From Ctenosaura bakeri (lineage: Eukaryota; Chordata; Lepidosauria; Squamata; Iguanidae): 64,000 bases of DNA. Every line of letters begins with the position of its first letter. Position 1 is the first letter of the stretch. Below the pieces are notes generated by a model. That model saw only the letters and a program-made list of their open reading frames with translations, was not told the DNA's origin and searched no databases. The stretch lies in assembly GCA_948474755.1 (NCBI GenBank), contig CAOLHI010000923.1, positions 124,001-188,000 of the forward strand. The letters run 5' to 3'. A program made the position numbers and the translations under genes. This document shows positions 28,818 to 44,396 of the stretch, one piece after another.

Positions 28818-31800
28818 AAACACTTCCGGTCCCAAGGATTTTGGATAAGGGACACTCACCCTGTCTGTAATGTATTTTGCACAGTACATAGTTTTCCCCG
28901 AGGAGTAACTGCTTTAAATGCAACTCCTATTTCAAGTTTAACTGTGCTTCAGTACCTGTGGTTTTAACATGGCCCTCCACCAGCGCCTCTGAAAAACTGG
29001 GCCGAAAGCCACAAAAGCTCATGTGAAAATAAAACCATCCCGTTCTCAAGGGGCGGCCGGATCCGTCCCTCGACTCTGCTTTCCTCTTTACAGTCCTAAT
29101 TGGTTTTAATAGCCTTTCAGGGACTTCCTCTCTGCCCGGACATTTTCAGATTGTCTTAGAAACATTTCCATCCGTGCGCCACTGCCTTGAAGTCTCGTCC
29201 TCATCAGACAGGACAGAAGTAACTTTTCCAAAGGCTGGTGGACGCCCGCGGACGGCGAGGCCGTGGTACTCACCCAGCCGGGCTTCCACGGGGTTGATGA
29301 CGTGCGGGAGGCTGTGGATGCTCAGCCTGTAGCTGGAGGAAGCGGCGTCAAAGCGCGGCGTCACCCCGAGCGCCGCGTAGTAGAGGATCTGGCGGGGACG
29401 GGGTTTTAAAAAATGAACACAAGGTGGGCAATTCTCCCTTCTCCGGACCCCACAAAATCCTCTCCCAGCTCCACCCGCCCCCTAAACGCTCACCTGCGAG
29501 TCCACGGAGAATTCGGCCACCGGGCTCAGCTTCTCCAACATGGGTTTCACGAAGCGGCGGACGCCCCCCTCGATGTCCCAGCGGACGTCGTGGGACCTGG
29601 GGTCCGGGTTCAACAAGCTGAAGGTGACCTCGTACCCTGGGAGGATAAACGGCGGGCAGGTTTGGCTCTCACAGACTTGATTATTGGGGAGCTTCTCCGA
29701 CCCCGGCCCCAAACTCAGGTGCCTCTTTTCCGGGGGGACCTTCCCTCTCGGTGGCTCCGCGGCCCCCTAAAAACGGAGCTTTGGTCCTCCTCTTCCTCCA
29801 TCAGCCGAGGATGGATCCCAGTCCAATTTCCCAATTTCTCTCCTGATGCCCCCCAAGGAAGGAAGGGGCAAGTGCAGGGCCATGATGCCCACCCACCCAT
29901 TTCCCTCTCCTTTCCCTGACCTGCTTTGGACTCTGGGTGCCCACTCTCCCCACCAAGCCTCAGCCCCTTCCCACAAACACACACACATACACACTTCCAT
30001 ATTTGCAGTTTTTGCAAAACTCCTGTGCCCCTGAGCCTAGCAAAAGTGGAAGGCCAACTGTATATGCAAGTTACAGAGCTGTGCTTTGCCTACTGGAGAG
30101 CCACTGGACTGCGGTTTTCCCAACCAGACACGCATCAAATTCAGCTGCGCTTTGCATGCCAGGAAGCCCGTGGACTGGGCCTTTCTTGGGCAGACAGACA
30201 CATCCCTGCGCTGCGCTTTGCGTGCCGGACAAGCCGCTGCAGTGAAGTTTCCTTGGCTAGATGCATGCAGAATTCAGAAAGCACGCACCAAATCAAGTAA
30301 TGCTTTACACTCTAGAAAGCCACTGCGGCGAAGCTCGACGCAAATTGAATGGCGCTGTGCTTTGTGTGCCGGACAAGCCACTGCAGTGAAGGTTTCTTGA
30401 CCGGACACGTGCACCAAATCCAAACGCACCAAATCAAGTAATGCTTTACGCTCTAGAAAGCCACTGCGGCGAAGCTTGGCGCAAATTGTATGCCGCTGTG
30501 CTTTGCATGCCAGACAAGCCACTGCAGTGAAGATTTCTTGACCGGACACGTGCACCAAATCCAAACGCACCAAATCAAGTAATGCTTTACGTTCTAGAAA
30601 GCCACTGCGGCGAAGCTTGACGCAAACTGAATGGCGCTGTGCTTTGCGTGCCGGACAAGCCATTGCAGTGAAGTTTCCTTGGCTAGATGCATGCAGAATT
30701 CAATTTTGAGAAAGCATGCACCAAATCAAGTAATGCTTTACACTCTAGAAAGCCACTGCGGCGAAGCTCGACGCAAATTGAATGGCGCTGTGCTTTGCGT
30801 GCCAGACAAGCCACTGCAGTGAAGGTTTCTTGACTAGACACGTGCACCAAATCCAAACGCACCAAATCAAGTAATGCTTTACCTTCTAGAAAGCCACTGC
30901 GGCGAAGCTTGACACAGACTGAATGGAGCTGTGCTTTGCATGCCAGAAAGCCATTACTCTGGGATGGGGGTACTCATGCGCAAAACTGAGCTATGCTTTG
31001 CATGCCAGAAAGCAATTGCGTCGAAACTGGAACACAGGGCTCACCTAACTACACGCACATAAAATTCATCCATGCTTTGCAGGCCTCGTTGAAAAAAAAA
31101 TGCCCCAAAGGGCAAGAATTGGGTCTGGATCCACCCGCTTTGCTTTGCCGCCCGTGCCCTGAATCTCCCTCCCTCTTTGTCACCCCGTTGTATTCAATAA
31201 AAAAATTGCACCGTAGCCGTGCCGTACCGAGGCTGGACTTGAACGGGCGCTTCCATTCCGCACCCGGCTGGCCAATGAGAACCCGATCAGCCAGGGCCTC
31301 CGCGAGAGAGTCGGGTGTGAAGGACATGGCATGGGCCACCCGCAGCGCATGGACATCCACGGCCGCAAGCATGTCTTCTGCGCCCCGAGGAGCCCTGAGA
31401 ATGGCGCATCGGTGCTTGCCGGTGTACACCGCAACCTCCTGTTAGAAAACGGACGGGGAGTGAACAACGACGAGACACAATTCTGCACTCCATCCAGCAA
31501 TCAAATCTAATTGCAGCCCCTCTCTTGCAAACAGTTGTGTTGACCAGTCAAATATCTTTGAAATCAAACCCGAAAAGTCCTGGTAGGCTGCATGTGGTCC
31601 TGGAAGCTCCATTTCGGCAACCATGGGAAGCCAGGAGTCTGCAATCAAAAGCTTTTCGAGCTGCATCATCTGTTTTTGGAGCAGACCACAAGCTGAACCT
31701 GAGCCAACAAGGTGATGCAGCAGCTAAAAAGGCCAATGCAGTTCTGGGCTGCAAAAAATAGGACCGTAGTGTCTAGGTCAAGGGAAGTAAGCCCCCAGCT

Positions 31801-34800
31801 CCACCCAGTTTTGCCCAAACGCTCTCATGCACAAGAGACTCAACCCACTGAATTTCAGGCCCCGGATTCCTACTGAGGAATTGTCACGGGCAGAGAGGGA
31901 AGGAAGGAGCTCCATACTTTTGGCAGGAGAAGGGAGGTCTGTGGGACCACATAGACCGTGATGGAGCCCATGGGGGTCTCTTGCGTCCGTCGCAGGCTGG
32001 AATCCGCCTCTAGAATGAGAAAGAGAGACAGGCTATCCCTCCTTCCCTCCATTTCAGGGTGGTCTCTATTTATTTTTTGAAAAATGCGCATTTATTCATT
32101 TTAACGCACACAAACTAATCCACAACTCCAGGGGGAAAAAAAGAGAGACACTGTGCCCAAACACGGAGGCTCAATTTAGATTCCGGAGCCATTTACCTGG
32201 TAGTGACGTCTGTGCCAGGATTGCTTCCTCCTGGCTGGTGGCGCGGCGGTAGAACATCTCGTAGCGGGAGGTCACACTGGTCTTGGCTGGGAGGGCAGAA
32301 AGAAGGAAACTAGAACTCCCAGGGTTCCCTGCAATCTAATTTAGCCAGGCGCTAATCCCTCATCCCACTAAGATACAGCAAACAAGCATCCATGTGGAAG
32401 CGTGAGTTTGAAATCATTGCACCGTGTCCTAGTCTCTGGAGCAGCAGAAAACAAGCTTGCTCCATATGGCATCCCTTCAAATATTTAAACATGGGAGGAC
32501 TGACGGGAGACACAGGGGTCCCGATTGCGTGTGTGTGTCAGCCTGCCCCACTTTGCAAGGGCGTTGTGAGGATAAAACAAGGCTGTTGTGAGGACCAAAC
32601 CAGAAAGGGAGGAAGTTCTTCCTGGAGGAATTGCTGTGCACACTGTCTTGAGTCCCTGAGAGGATGCATGGCAGCATGACAGTAACTTGGGCAAAGTTTG
32701 GAATAGCTGCTTTTGGGGACAACAATTCCCACGTTCTCCCAGAGGATTGTGGGAGTTGCAGTCCAAAAAAAGACACCTGTCCAAGCTCTGAGATAGAGCC
32801 AGGCTGAGCACACACACACTGGATGCTGTTGGTACTAAAATCCTTCATCCCACTAAGATACCGCAAGCAAACATCCATGTGGAAGCATGAGTTTGAAATC
32901 ATTGCACCGTGTCCTAGTCTCTGGAGCAGCAGAAAACAAGCTTGCTCCATACGGCATCCCTTCAAATATTTAAACGTGGGAGGACTGATGGGAGACACAG
33001 GAGTCCCGATTGTGTGTGTGTGTCAGCTGACCCACTTTGCAGGGGCGTTGTGGGGATAAAACCAGAAAGGAAGGAAGTTCTTCCTGGAGGAATTGCTGTG
33101 CACACTGTCTTGAGTCATCATCAAACCGGAAGTGATCCCAAAGCCCGCCCACCCCAACCCTGTGCCAGGGCCCAGCCCCTGAGCATGTCAAAAGTTTAGA
33201 TGCAATTCCAAAAACAGTTTGGGGTAAGCGCTGTGGGTTCACGAAAGCGCAAGAAGAGAAAGCGACACTCGTCCCCGCTTACCATTCAAGGGGATCTCCA
33301 CCTCCTGCGTCTTTCGGGAAGGGAGTCTGCGCTCCTGGCCGGCGGGCAGCACCCCTTGGGCGAAGACGACCGAGATGGGCACCGTCAGCTGGAACTAGAG
33401 CGGAAATCGTCCCGTTAGGGGCTGCACTGAACCCAAATCCCCCCCTCCGCCCAGATATATTTTTGGCTCGTTCCCATATAATATTATATATAATACAATA
33501 TATCATAGAATCATAGAATCATAGAAATGTAGTGTTGGAAGAGACCACAGGGGTCATCCAGTCCAACCCCCTGCTATGCAGGAACACCCTCAAAGCACTC
33601 CCGACAGATGGCCATCCAGCCTCTGCTTAGAAACCTCCAAGGAAGGAGGAGACTCCATCACAGTCCATGGAGGCAGCCGATTCCGCTGCCGGACAGCTCT
33701 GACCATCAGGAAGTCCTTCCTGAGGTTCAGGTGGAATCTCCTTTCCTGCAGCTTGAATCCATTGCTCCTTGTCCTGGTCTCTGGAGCAGCGGAAAACAAG
33801 CCCTCTCCCTCCTCTACGTAACTGAAGCAGTGCCGTTCCTCGGATCCTCGGTCTCTCTCTTTGTCCCACCGGCCGCCCGCTTCCACCTCCAAGGCTGGGG
33901 GCTCCTACTTGGGAAAGGCTAAAAGGGGACGGAACAGTCATATTTAAATATTTGAAAGGATGTCATACAGAGGATGGAGCCAGCTTGTTTTCTGCTGCTC
34001 CAGAGATGAGGACGTGGAGCAACGGATTCAAACACCAGGAAAAGAGATTCCACTTCAACGTTAGGAGGGACTTTTTGATGGTATAAGAACGGTTTAAAAG
34101 CGGAGTGTGGCGGAGTCTCCTTCTTTGGAGGTTTAGAAATAGAGGCTGGATGGCCCCCTGTCCAAGGGAGGGCACTCCATTCCAAAATCCCCCAAAAATC
34201 TGAGATCCGTCCTGACGCTTCGGGCAACGGAGGCTCAACCTGGAATAAGGCGTGTCCGCCTTTGGCACCCAACGGACTCCTTGGGGGGGCCTGGAAGCCG
34301 GTTCCGATCCAGGGCAGAAAAGCAACGGGATCCCCGCTAGGAGGACCGTATCCCGATCCGCAGTGGAGCGCAAAGGCCCCCCCCCGACTCTCACCCTCAG
34401 GGTGTCCAGCTCGGCGATCTCGGCGTACGGCAGGGAGGCCCGGTAGGTCTCGGTGGTCTTCCACCAGAGGGGCAGCCCCACCGTGACGGCGATGGTGGCG
34501 AAGGAGAGGGCGGCGTACTTGCCCCGGAGCTTCTCTGCAGGGACAGAAGGAGAGAAGGGGTGAGGTCCCGGGTTCGAATCCTGGGCATCTTCTTGGAGGG
34601 TTCGGAAAAACAAAAAGAAGAAGAAGAAGAAGAGGGAGAGGGAGAGAAACCCACCCAGCATGAAGCCTCTCCAAAGCCTGGACCCTCGGGAGTGCGTTGG
34701 ACTCCAAATCCCATCATCCCCCCACTCCAGAAATCAATTATAGGTTGCTTTTAAAAATAAATTCCTTTTTTTTTTTAAATTTATCACCCACCAGCTTCTC

Positions 34801-35371
34801 TGATGCGCCCACCCTCCTTCCAAGAAACTCTTTAGCATCAGAGGGGGGTCAAGAGCCGGGGAAACTCCTTCCTCCCCTTCAACGTGCCATCCTGAGTGCG
34901 TTTACACGAGACTGAATCCCATTGAACCCAACAGGACCCCTTCCTCGGAGTCAAACCTGCCCTAGAAGGCGAGCGGAAGGGTCCCGGGGCTGACAGCGAA
35001 ACCAGGACCAAGCGGCACCGCTCAGAATGCGGATCCACCGCCAATCCGGAGTGAATCCGGATTACATTTGGGGCGTGTGTCCAGATCGCCGGGGGAAGGA
35101 AGGGGCGGCGGGGATCGGAGCGAGTCGGGGGCAAATGGGGCCCCCGGAGGCCTGGCTGGCTCCACTCCCGGCGGCAGACCGCCTGCCAATCCGGATCGAA
35201 TCCGGAGTAAAACCCGGAGTGAATCCGGAGTGAATCCAGATCGCCCGGGAAAAGAAGAGGAACGGGGCTGGGGTCGAGGGGGACGCCTGTGGGGCACCCG
35301 GGGGCCGGGGTCCCCCTCCTTCCAGCCTTACCTGCAGCATCCATCGCGGCCCCGGCTGAAGAGCCCGCCAT
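26008..35371 (-). CDS. PIGS: PIGS, GPI transamidase subunit, 12 coding exons, one-base frame break in last exon
   Basis: Coding exons are 35332-35371, 34395-34534, 33283-33394, 32197-32286, 31918-32009, 31228-31438, 29494-29636, 29274-29388, 27683-27828, 27473-27573, 26450-26660 and 26008-26282. Phases agree through exon 11 (1401 nt, 467 codons). PIG-S is part of the ER GPI transamidase complex that attaches GPI anchors to proteins. Visible features are an N-terminal membrane segment (about residues 21-38, ending LPLWW), a long luminal domain with [20 protein letters not shown] and [13 protein letters not shown], and a C-terminal membrane segment ([17 protein letters not shown]). That last segment is in another frame from exon 11 because a short T run in the sense strand (26168-26171) is one base short of what the family needs. 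With one more base the protein would be 558 residues, against 555 in human. The break may be an assembly error or a real variant. Confidence 0.93.
26450..26660 (-). CDS. PIGS: PIGS coding exon 11
   Basis: 211 nt encoding [20 protein letters not shown] and [17 protein letters not shown]. It ends at codon 467 in phase 0. Confidence 0.95.
27473..27573 (-). CDS. PIGS: PIGS coding exon 10
   Basis: 101 nt encoding [20 protein letters not shown] and MGVFLAQL. An N-x-S/T sequon (NET) lies in the predicted luminal domain. Confidence 0.93.
27683..27828 (-). CDS. PIGS: PIGS coding exon 9
   Basis: 146 nt encoding [20 protein letters not shown] and [12 protein letters not shown], a hallmark block of PIG-S. 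Confidence 0.95.
28015..28335. repeat. (GGAT)n / (GACA)n microsatellite in PIGS intron 8
   Basis: A pure ATGG run near 28045-28087, flanked by degenerate GACAGATAGACAG and GATGGACGGACGG stretches. Confidence 0.92.
28500..28745 (-). repeat. tRNA-derived SINE, reverse, with clear A-box
   Basis: On the minus strand it starts ATGGTGTAGTGGTTAGAATG, continues CTCCGGAGACAAAG-like sequence and GGAAACCCACTGGGTGAGTC, and ends with CGTAAGTCGGAAATGAC. Confidence 0.8.
28765..28860. mobile_element. Tigger-like DNA element end fragment
   Basis: CACTTCCGGTCCCAAGGATT and TTGGATAAGGGACACTCACC match the end pattern also found near 39545-39600, 55370-55660 and 63350-63385. A (TA)n(CA)n microsatellite is embedded at 28786-28817. 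Confidence 0.6.
29274..29388 (-). CDS. PIGS: PIGS coding exon 8
   Basis: 115 nt encoding [20 protein letters not shown] and [13 protein letters not shown], both strongly conserved blocks. Confidence 0.95.
29494..29636 (-). CDS. PIGS: PIGS coding exon 7
   Basis: 143 nt with the family-diagnostic [20 protein letters not shown], continuing to EFSVDSQ at the donor. Confidence 0.95.
30080..31050. repeat. ~141-bp minisatellite in PIGS intron 6
   Basis: The marker TAATGCTTTAC recurs near 30298, 30439, 30579, 30731 and 30871 (spacing about 140-151). Units combine AAGCCACTGCGGCGAAGC, GCTGTGCTTTGCGTGCCGGA and ACACGTGCACCAAATC. Because 141 is 47 codons, one minus-strand frame stays open over 30274-30663, but it is repeat-encoded and not a gene. 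Confidence 0.93.
31228..31438 (-). CDS. PIGS: PIGS coding exon 6
   Basis: 211 nt encoding [18 protein letters not shown] through [20 protein letters not shown] and FKSSL. It is less conserved than its neighbours compared with what I recall of the human protein, but phase and position fit. Confidence 0.9.
31678..31795 (+). mobile_element. CR1 LINE fragment
   Basis: GACCACAAGCTGAACCTGAG and GATGCAGCAGCTAAAAAGGC match the CR1 RT region. It is a short remnant in PIGS intron 5. Confidence 0.75.
31918..32009 (-). CDS. PIGS: PIGS coding exon 5
   Basis: 92 nt encoding [20 protein letters not shown]. The donor GTATGG is weak, but it is the one that keeps frame with exon 6. Confidence 0.85.
32197..32286 (-). 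CDS. PIGS: PIGS coding exon 4
   Basis: 90 nt encoding the helical segment [18 protein letters not shown]. The donor is GTAAAT. Confidence 0.88.
32360..33118. repeat. Direct duplication in PIGS intron 3, 486-bp offset
   Basis: Copies at about 32360-32655 and 32846-33118 share CATCCCACTAAGATAC, a reverse CR1 scrap (GAGCAGCAGAAAACAAGCTT), a SINE-like CTTTGCAAGGGCGTTGTGAG and GAATTGCTGTGCACACTGTC. Copy 2 has a small internal deletion. Confidence 0.85.
33283..33394 (-). CDS. PIGS: PIGS coding exon 3
   Basis: 112 nt encoding [20 protein letters not shown] and the start of the luminal domain. The donor is GTAAGC. Confidence 0.88.
33504..33830 (-). mobile_element. CR1 LINE 3' end
   Basis: It starts with the terminal repeat ATCATAGAATCATAGAATCA and continues into CAGTCCAACCCCCTGC and CTGAGGTTCAGGTGGAATCT. 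In PIGS intron 2, sense to the gene. Confidence 0.9.
33915..34180 (+). mobile_element. CR1 LINE 3' fragment, opposite orientation
   Basis: TATTTAAATATTTGAAAGGA, TTTTCTGCTGCTCCAGAGAT and AGAGGCTGGATGGCCCCCTG. It forms an inverted pair with the copy at 33504-33830, about 85 bp apart. Confidence 0.85.
34395..34534 (-). CDS. PIGS: PIGS coding exon 2
   Basis: 140 nt. It encodes a basic stretch (EKLRGKYAA), the N-terminal transmembrane segment and the conserved [20 protein letters not shown]. Confidence 0.94.
35030..35265. repeat. Direct repeats of AATCCGGAGTG in PIGS intron 1
   Basis: Two clusters (35040-35100 and 35188-35262) share CCAATCCGGA, GAATCCGGAGTGAATCC and CAGATCGCC. The region is CpG-rich. 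Confidence 0.8.
35332..35371 (-). CDS. PIGS: PIGS coding exon 1
   Basis: 40 nt encoding [13 protein letters not shown] and one base of the next codon. A second in-frame Met at codon 10 could also start translation. The donor is GTAAGG. The exon sits in a CpG-rich block next to CCAAT boxes. Confidence 0.85.
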
Positions 35372-35660
35372 CTTCTCACGCGGAAGGCTCCCCTCAGCGA
35401 GCCTCGCCTGGAGGCGGAGCTCCGGTGCCGGAGGGCGTCACTAACGCGAGCGGACCAATGAAGCCTAAGAGTCCTCTGAGCGACAGTGATGCTACCCAAT
35501 CAGAAAGCGCTAAAGGAGAGGCCTGGCTGAAGGGACGCTCGCCCATCCCAACGTAGGGCACGCCGAGGGGGCGGGATTGTCCCCTGCCAATGAGGAGCAA
35601 GAGAGACCTGGCCTATCCCATTTCGCCGTAGGGCGGAGAGACAGCGAGGCTGGCCAATGA
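35372..35660 (-). promoter_or_regulatory. PIGS: PIGS promoter region, four CCAAT boxes
   Basis: CCAAT on the plus strand (ATTGG relative to the gene) at 35455-35459, 35496-35500, 35587-35591 and 35654-35658, within GC-rich sequence directly upstream of exon 1. No TATA. NF-Y binding is inferred from the motif. Confidence 0.55.
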
Positions 35661-35864
35661 CAAAAATACCCAGAGAGGCCTTCCTGGGTACGGTGAGCGG
35701 GAAGGGCCAAAAAGGGACAAATAGCGAGCCTTGGTGTTAACCCTTTGTTTTACCAGAGTGGGGAAGGCAAGGTGTCACCTTGCTTGGAGCGTATGGGATT
35801 TATTAACCTCTTAATCCTGAATATTTGCAAATATTGGCCAGAAAGGCGTAGCAGCGGTGCTCGT

Positions 35865-35970
35865 AACAATTACAAAATTATTTATAAAATTATAAAATTC
35901 TAATTATAAAATTATAAAATTCTAATTATAAAATTATAAAATTAATTATAAAATTATAAAATTAATTATA
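35865..35970. repeat. AT-rich tandem repeat (AAATTATAAAATTAT)
   Basis: Repeats of ATTATAAAATTATAAAATT with a period of about 11-24 bp, in the PIGS-ALDOC interval. Confidence 0.9.
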
Positions 35971-36284
35971 AAAATAGCTTTTCCCACCTCTATCATGCAT
36001 GCAATAGGGCAGAATAAATAAATATCTGGCTTATCCAAGACTAGCCGGTGGGAGCAACATATGTATTGTTAACCTAGCTGAAAATTTAAATATTGCAATT
36101 ATTTGCATTTCTGTGCCGGGCTATGGGCAGCCCTTGTGTAATGGCTAGCAATTAGTATTTATTAATATTAATATTTATTAGATATTAATATTAATTTATT
36201 ATATATATATATAATAAAATTGATATTAGTTTTATTATATATACCTTTATTATATTTTTATTAATATTAATTAATATTTATGGA

Positions 36285-36445
36285 ACAGGTGGAATAGGCA
36301 GCCTCAGTGGATAGTGGTGTCTCTTTCTTTGGAGGTTTTAAAGAGAGACTGGGGGGCCGTCTGCTTGCATGGGGTCCTCCTTGCATTGCAGAAGGGGGTT
36401 GGACTAGATGGCCTCTGGGGTCCCTTCCACTCTGGGGCCCTATTT
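36285..36445 (+). mobile_element. CR1 LINE 3' end fragment
   Basis: TTTCTTTGGAGGTTTTAAAG and GGGGGTTGGACTAGATGGCC, ending near TCCCTTCCACTCTGGG. Confidence 0.8.
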
Positions 36446-36712
36446 TTCCAACACTGATGCTCAAGAACGTTGCTTGCACTTTTATGTCCTTTTCTTCGCC
36501 ATTATAGACTCCTTTTCCCCAAGGAAACGGCCTGCTTGCAATGATATCGTCCGATATCGGGGGTGATGCTCCTCCACCCCTTTCCTGGGGGTCTCCTTTG
36601 GCGTCTCCCCCAGCCCCCCGCCCAGAGGTCTGTCCCACTGACCGGCCCTTTCACGGCACGGCTAACAATTAACATCAGCCGTCGGATTTAATTAATATAT
36701 TTTCCAGGTGGC

Positions 36713-36962
36713 CATTTCCGCACCGGACTCTTATAGCGCGATGATTCCACTTTCAGCCTCCTCTGGAATCCTGGGGTTTGCAGTTCCGGGAGGGGCCGGC
36801 CAAAGCAGAATAGAGTGGCAGTATTACTTTACCTTGACATTATACTCCGGTTGATGCAGCCCAGAATCGTGTTGGCTTTTTTAGCCGCCGCATCACACCA
36901 TTGGCTCCAGAGGATGTTGAACGTGGGCTCATCGCGCTATAACGCCCTCGTGCGGAAATGGG
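36713..36962. mobile_element. Foldback DNA element carrying a CR1 segment
   Basis: The left arm GGCCATTTCCGCACCGGACT to GGGAGGGGCCGGCC is followed by about 105 bp of reverse CR1 RT sequence (AAAGCAGAATAGAGTGG, GCCGCATCACACCATTGGCT). The right arm TCCAGAGGATGTTGAACGTG to TGCGGAAATGG then closes it. The CR1 piece replaces the inner part of the right arm. Confidence 0.85.
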
Positions 36963-37180
36963 CTACGATTCTGGGTTTTGTCTCTTTCATTGAATCACTT
37001 TTTCACCCTTTTCCACCAATGCAATTTCCGTGCAACCAAAAATAATAAGCTGTATCCATCTCGAGAAAATGCATCTTCTCTTTCCTGAGAAATTTTATTT
37101 TTCGACAGTGTCACGAATGCCTTCTTTTAGAGAAAATAAAATAAAACAGCCACACCGGATGTCGCTTCGCTCCTCTATTG

Positions 37181-37186
37181 TTTATT
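37181..37186 (-). terminator. ALDOC: Candidate distal ALDOC polyadenylation signal
   Basis: AATAAA on the minus strand about 1.38 kb after the ALDOC stop. The intervening sequence includes a CpG-rich block and tandem repeats, so the proximal signal may be the one used. Confidence 0.4.
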
Positions 37187-37239
37187 AGTTCGGGGACTAT
37201 TTTGGTACATCGGGTGCATACGGAGCACATGGCACACAA

Positions 37240-37560
37240 TCTCGCGCATGCGCGCACGGACACACACACACACACATACGCGCGCGGCGGCGACCGGCTC
37301 CTCGCCCCTCGGCGATGCGTGCCACCCCGACGGCGTGGGGAACCGTCGGACGGGGGCACGAAGATGGAGCGCCGCCGCAAAGCTATGGCTCACATCACGG
37401 TGGGAGCCCCGCAGAGAGGCTCGGGGATCAGAGGGGAGCAGAGGTGGGCCCCGAATATTTTTAGAAGGATAGGCCGGGGGGCAGGCGGGCAGGGAAGGGG
37501 GGCGGAGTGCCCGGCAAAAGGGCAACGGCTCTCCCAAACGCAGAGCGCGTCACTTCAAAC
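37240..37560. promoter_or_regulatory. CpG-rich block with perfect NRF1-type site
   Basis: CGCGCATGCGCG at 37243-37254 matches the palindromic NRF1 consensus. A (CA)n run is at 37259-37276 and dense CpGs continue to about 37560. It lies in the ALDOC 3' region, not next to a known promoter. Confidence 0.4.
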
Positions 37561-37684
37561 GGAAAAGGGACCCTCCGTGTGACGGTTGCACCCCAGACCC
37601 CCTCTTCTGTGCCCTGCCACCCTCCCCACGTTGGCCTGAAGGCCTACGAATGCAGCAAATATATAGCCTTCCCAGTGCTTCCAA

Positions 37685-38295
37685 ATGTACATTTGCTGCT
37701 CACAACAACCCTGCAAGGTAGGTCTGGGTTACACTTTCCTCCCTTGCTGGTCTGCAAGTTAAACGTCAATTATAGATTCCCCTGATGACCCACAACAACC
37801 TTGCAAGGTAGGTCTGGATTACATTTTCCTCCCTTGCTGGTCTACAATGACCTTGCAAGTTTCCCTGATGACCCACAACAACCCTGCAAGGTAGGTCTGG
37901 ATTATACTTTCCTCCCTTGCTGGTCTACAATGACCCTGCAAGTTAAATGTCAATTATAGATTCCCCCAATGACCCACAACAACCCTGCAAGGTAGGTCTG
38001 GATTACACGTTCCTCTCTTGCTGGTCTACAATAACCCTGCAAGTTTCCCTGATGACCCACAACAACCCTGCAAGGTAGGTCTACATGATGGTTTGCCTGC
38101 TGGCTCACAACGGCCCTGCAGGGTAGCTTTTGGCTATGCTTTCTCCACTTCCAGCCCACAAGGAAGGTCTGGGTTCCCGTTCTCCCCTGCTGCCCTAAGC
38201 CAACCCTGCAAGGTAGGTCTGGGTTTGCTGTCGGCTCACAACAACCCGGCAAGGTAGGTCTGGGTTGCTGCCCCACAGCGTCCCTGCAAGCTAGT
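37685..38295. repeat. Tandem repeat with CAACAACCCTGCAAGGTAGG core
   Basis: About nine degenerate units, some containing TTTCCTCCCTTGCTGGTCTAC and TTAAATGTCAATTATAGATT. The core looks like an amplified piece of a reptile SINE/LINE 3' end. Confidence 0.85.
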
Positions 38296-38303
38296 TCCTA
38301 GTA

Positions 38304-38309
38304 TTTATT
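38304..38309 (-). terminator. ALDOC: Candidate proximal ALDOC polyadenylation signal
   Basis: AATAAA on the minus strand 253 nt after the stop codon. Confidence 0.5.
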
Positions 38310-38561
38310 CCGCCCCCCAATATGCCATTGCAGGGTCCCACCAGTTCTCCTCCCTCCTCCCCCCCCACGCCATTCGCGCATCCACCCCCGGCGCCGGGCA
38401 CTCCGTGGCTACTTAGCTCTCCTCTCGTGGCTACGGTAGAAAAAGCTCAGGCGGGGGGTGTAACGGGTGAGACTGGCAATGAAGGTAGCGAGAGTGGCGG
38501 GTTTTGTCGGTGGGTTGGGGGGCTAGAAGCCAGCCCAGGAGGCGGGGGGTTTGGGGGCTGC

Positions 38562-44376
<5,815 letters not shown>

Positions 44377-44396
44377 CTTTGCAGACGATCTTTTCT

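Noticed and set aside
30080..31050. CRISPR-like array
   Set aside because: Units are contiguous ~141-bp minisatellite repeats without unique spacers, in a vertebrate intron.
33919..34707. 262- and 232-codon minus-strand frames
   Set aside because: They are read-through of PIGS exon 2 into introns and a CR1 fragment; true exon limits are 34395-34534.
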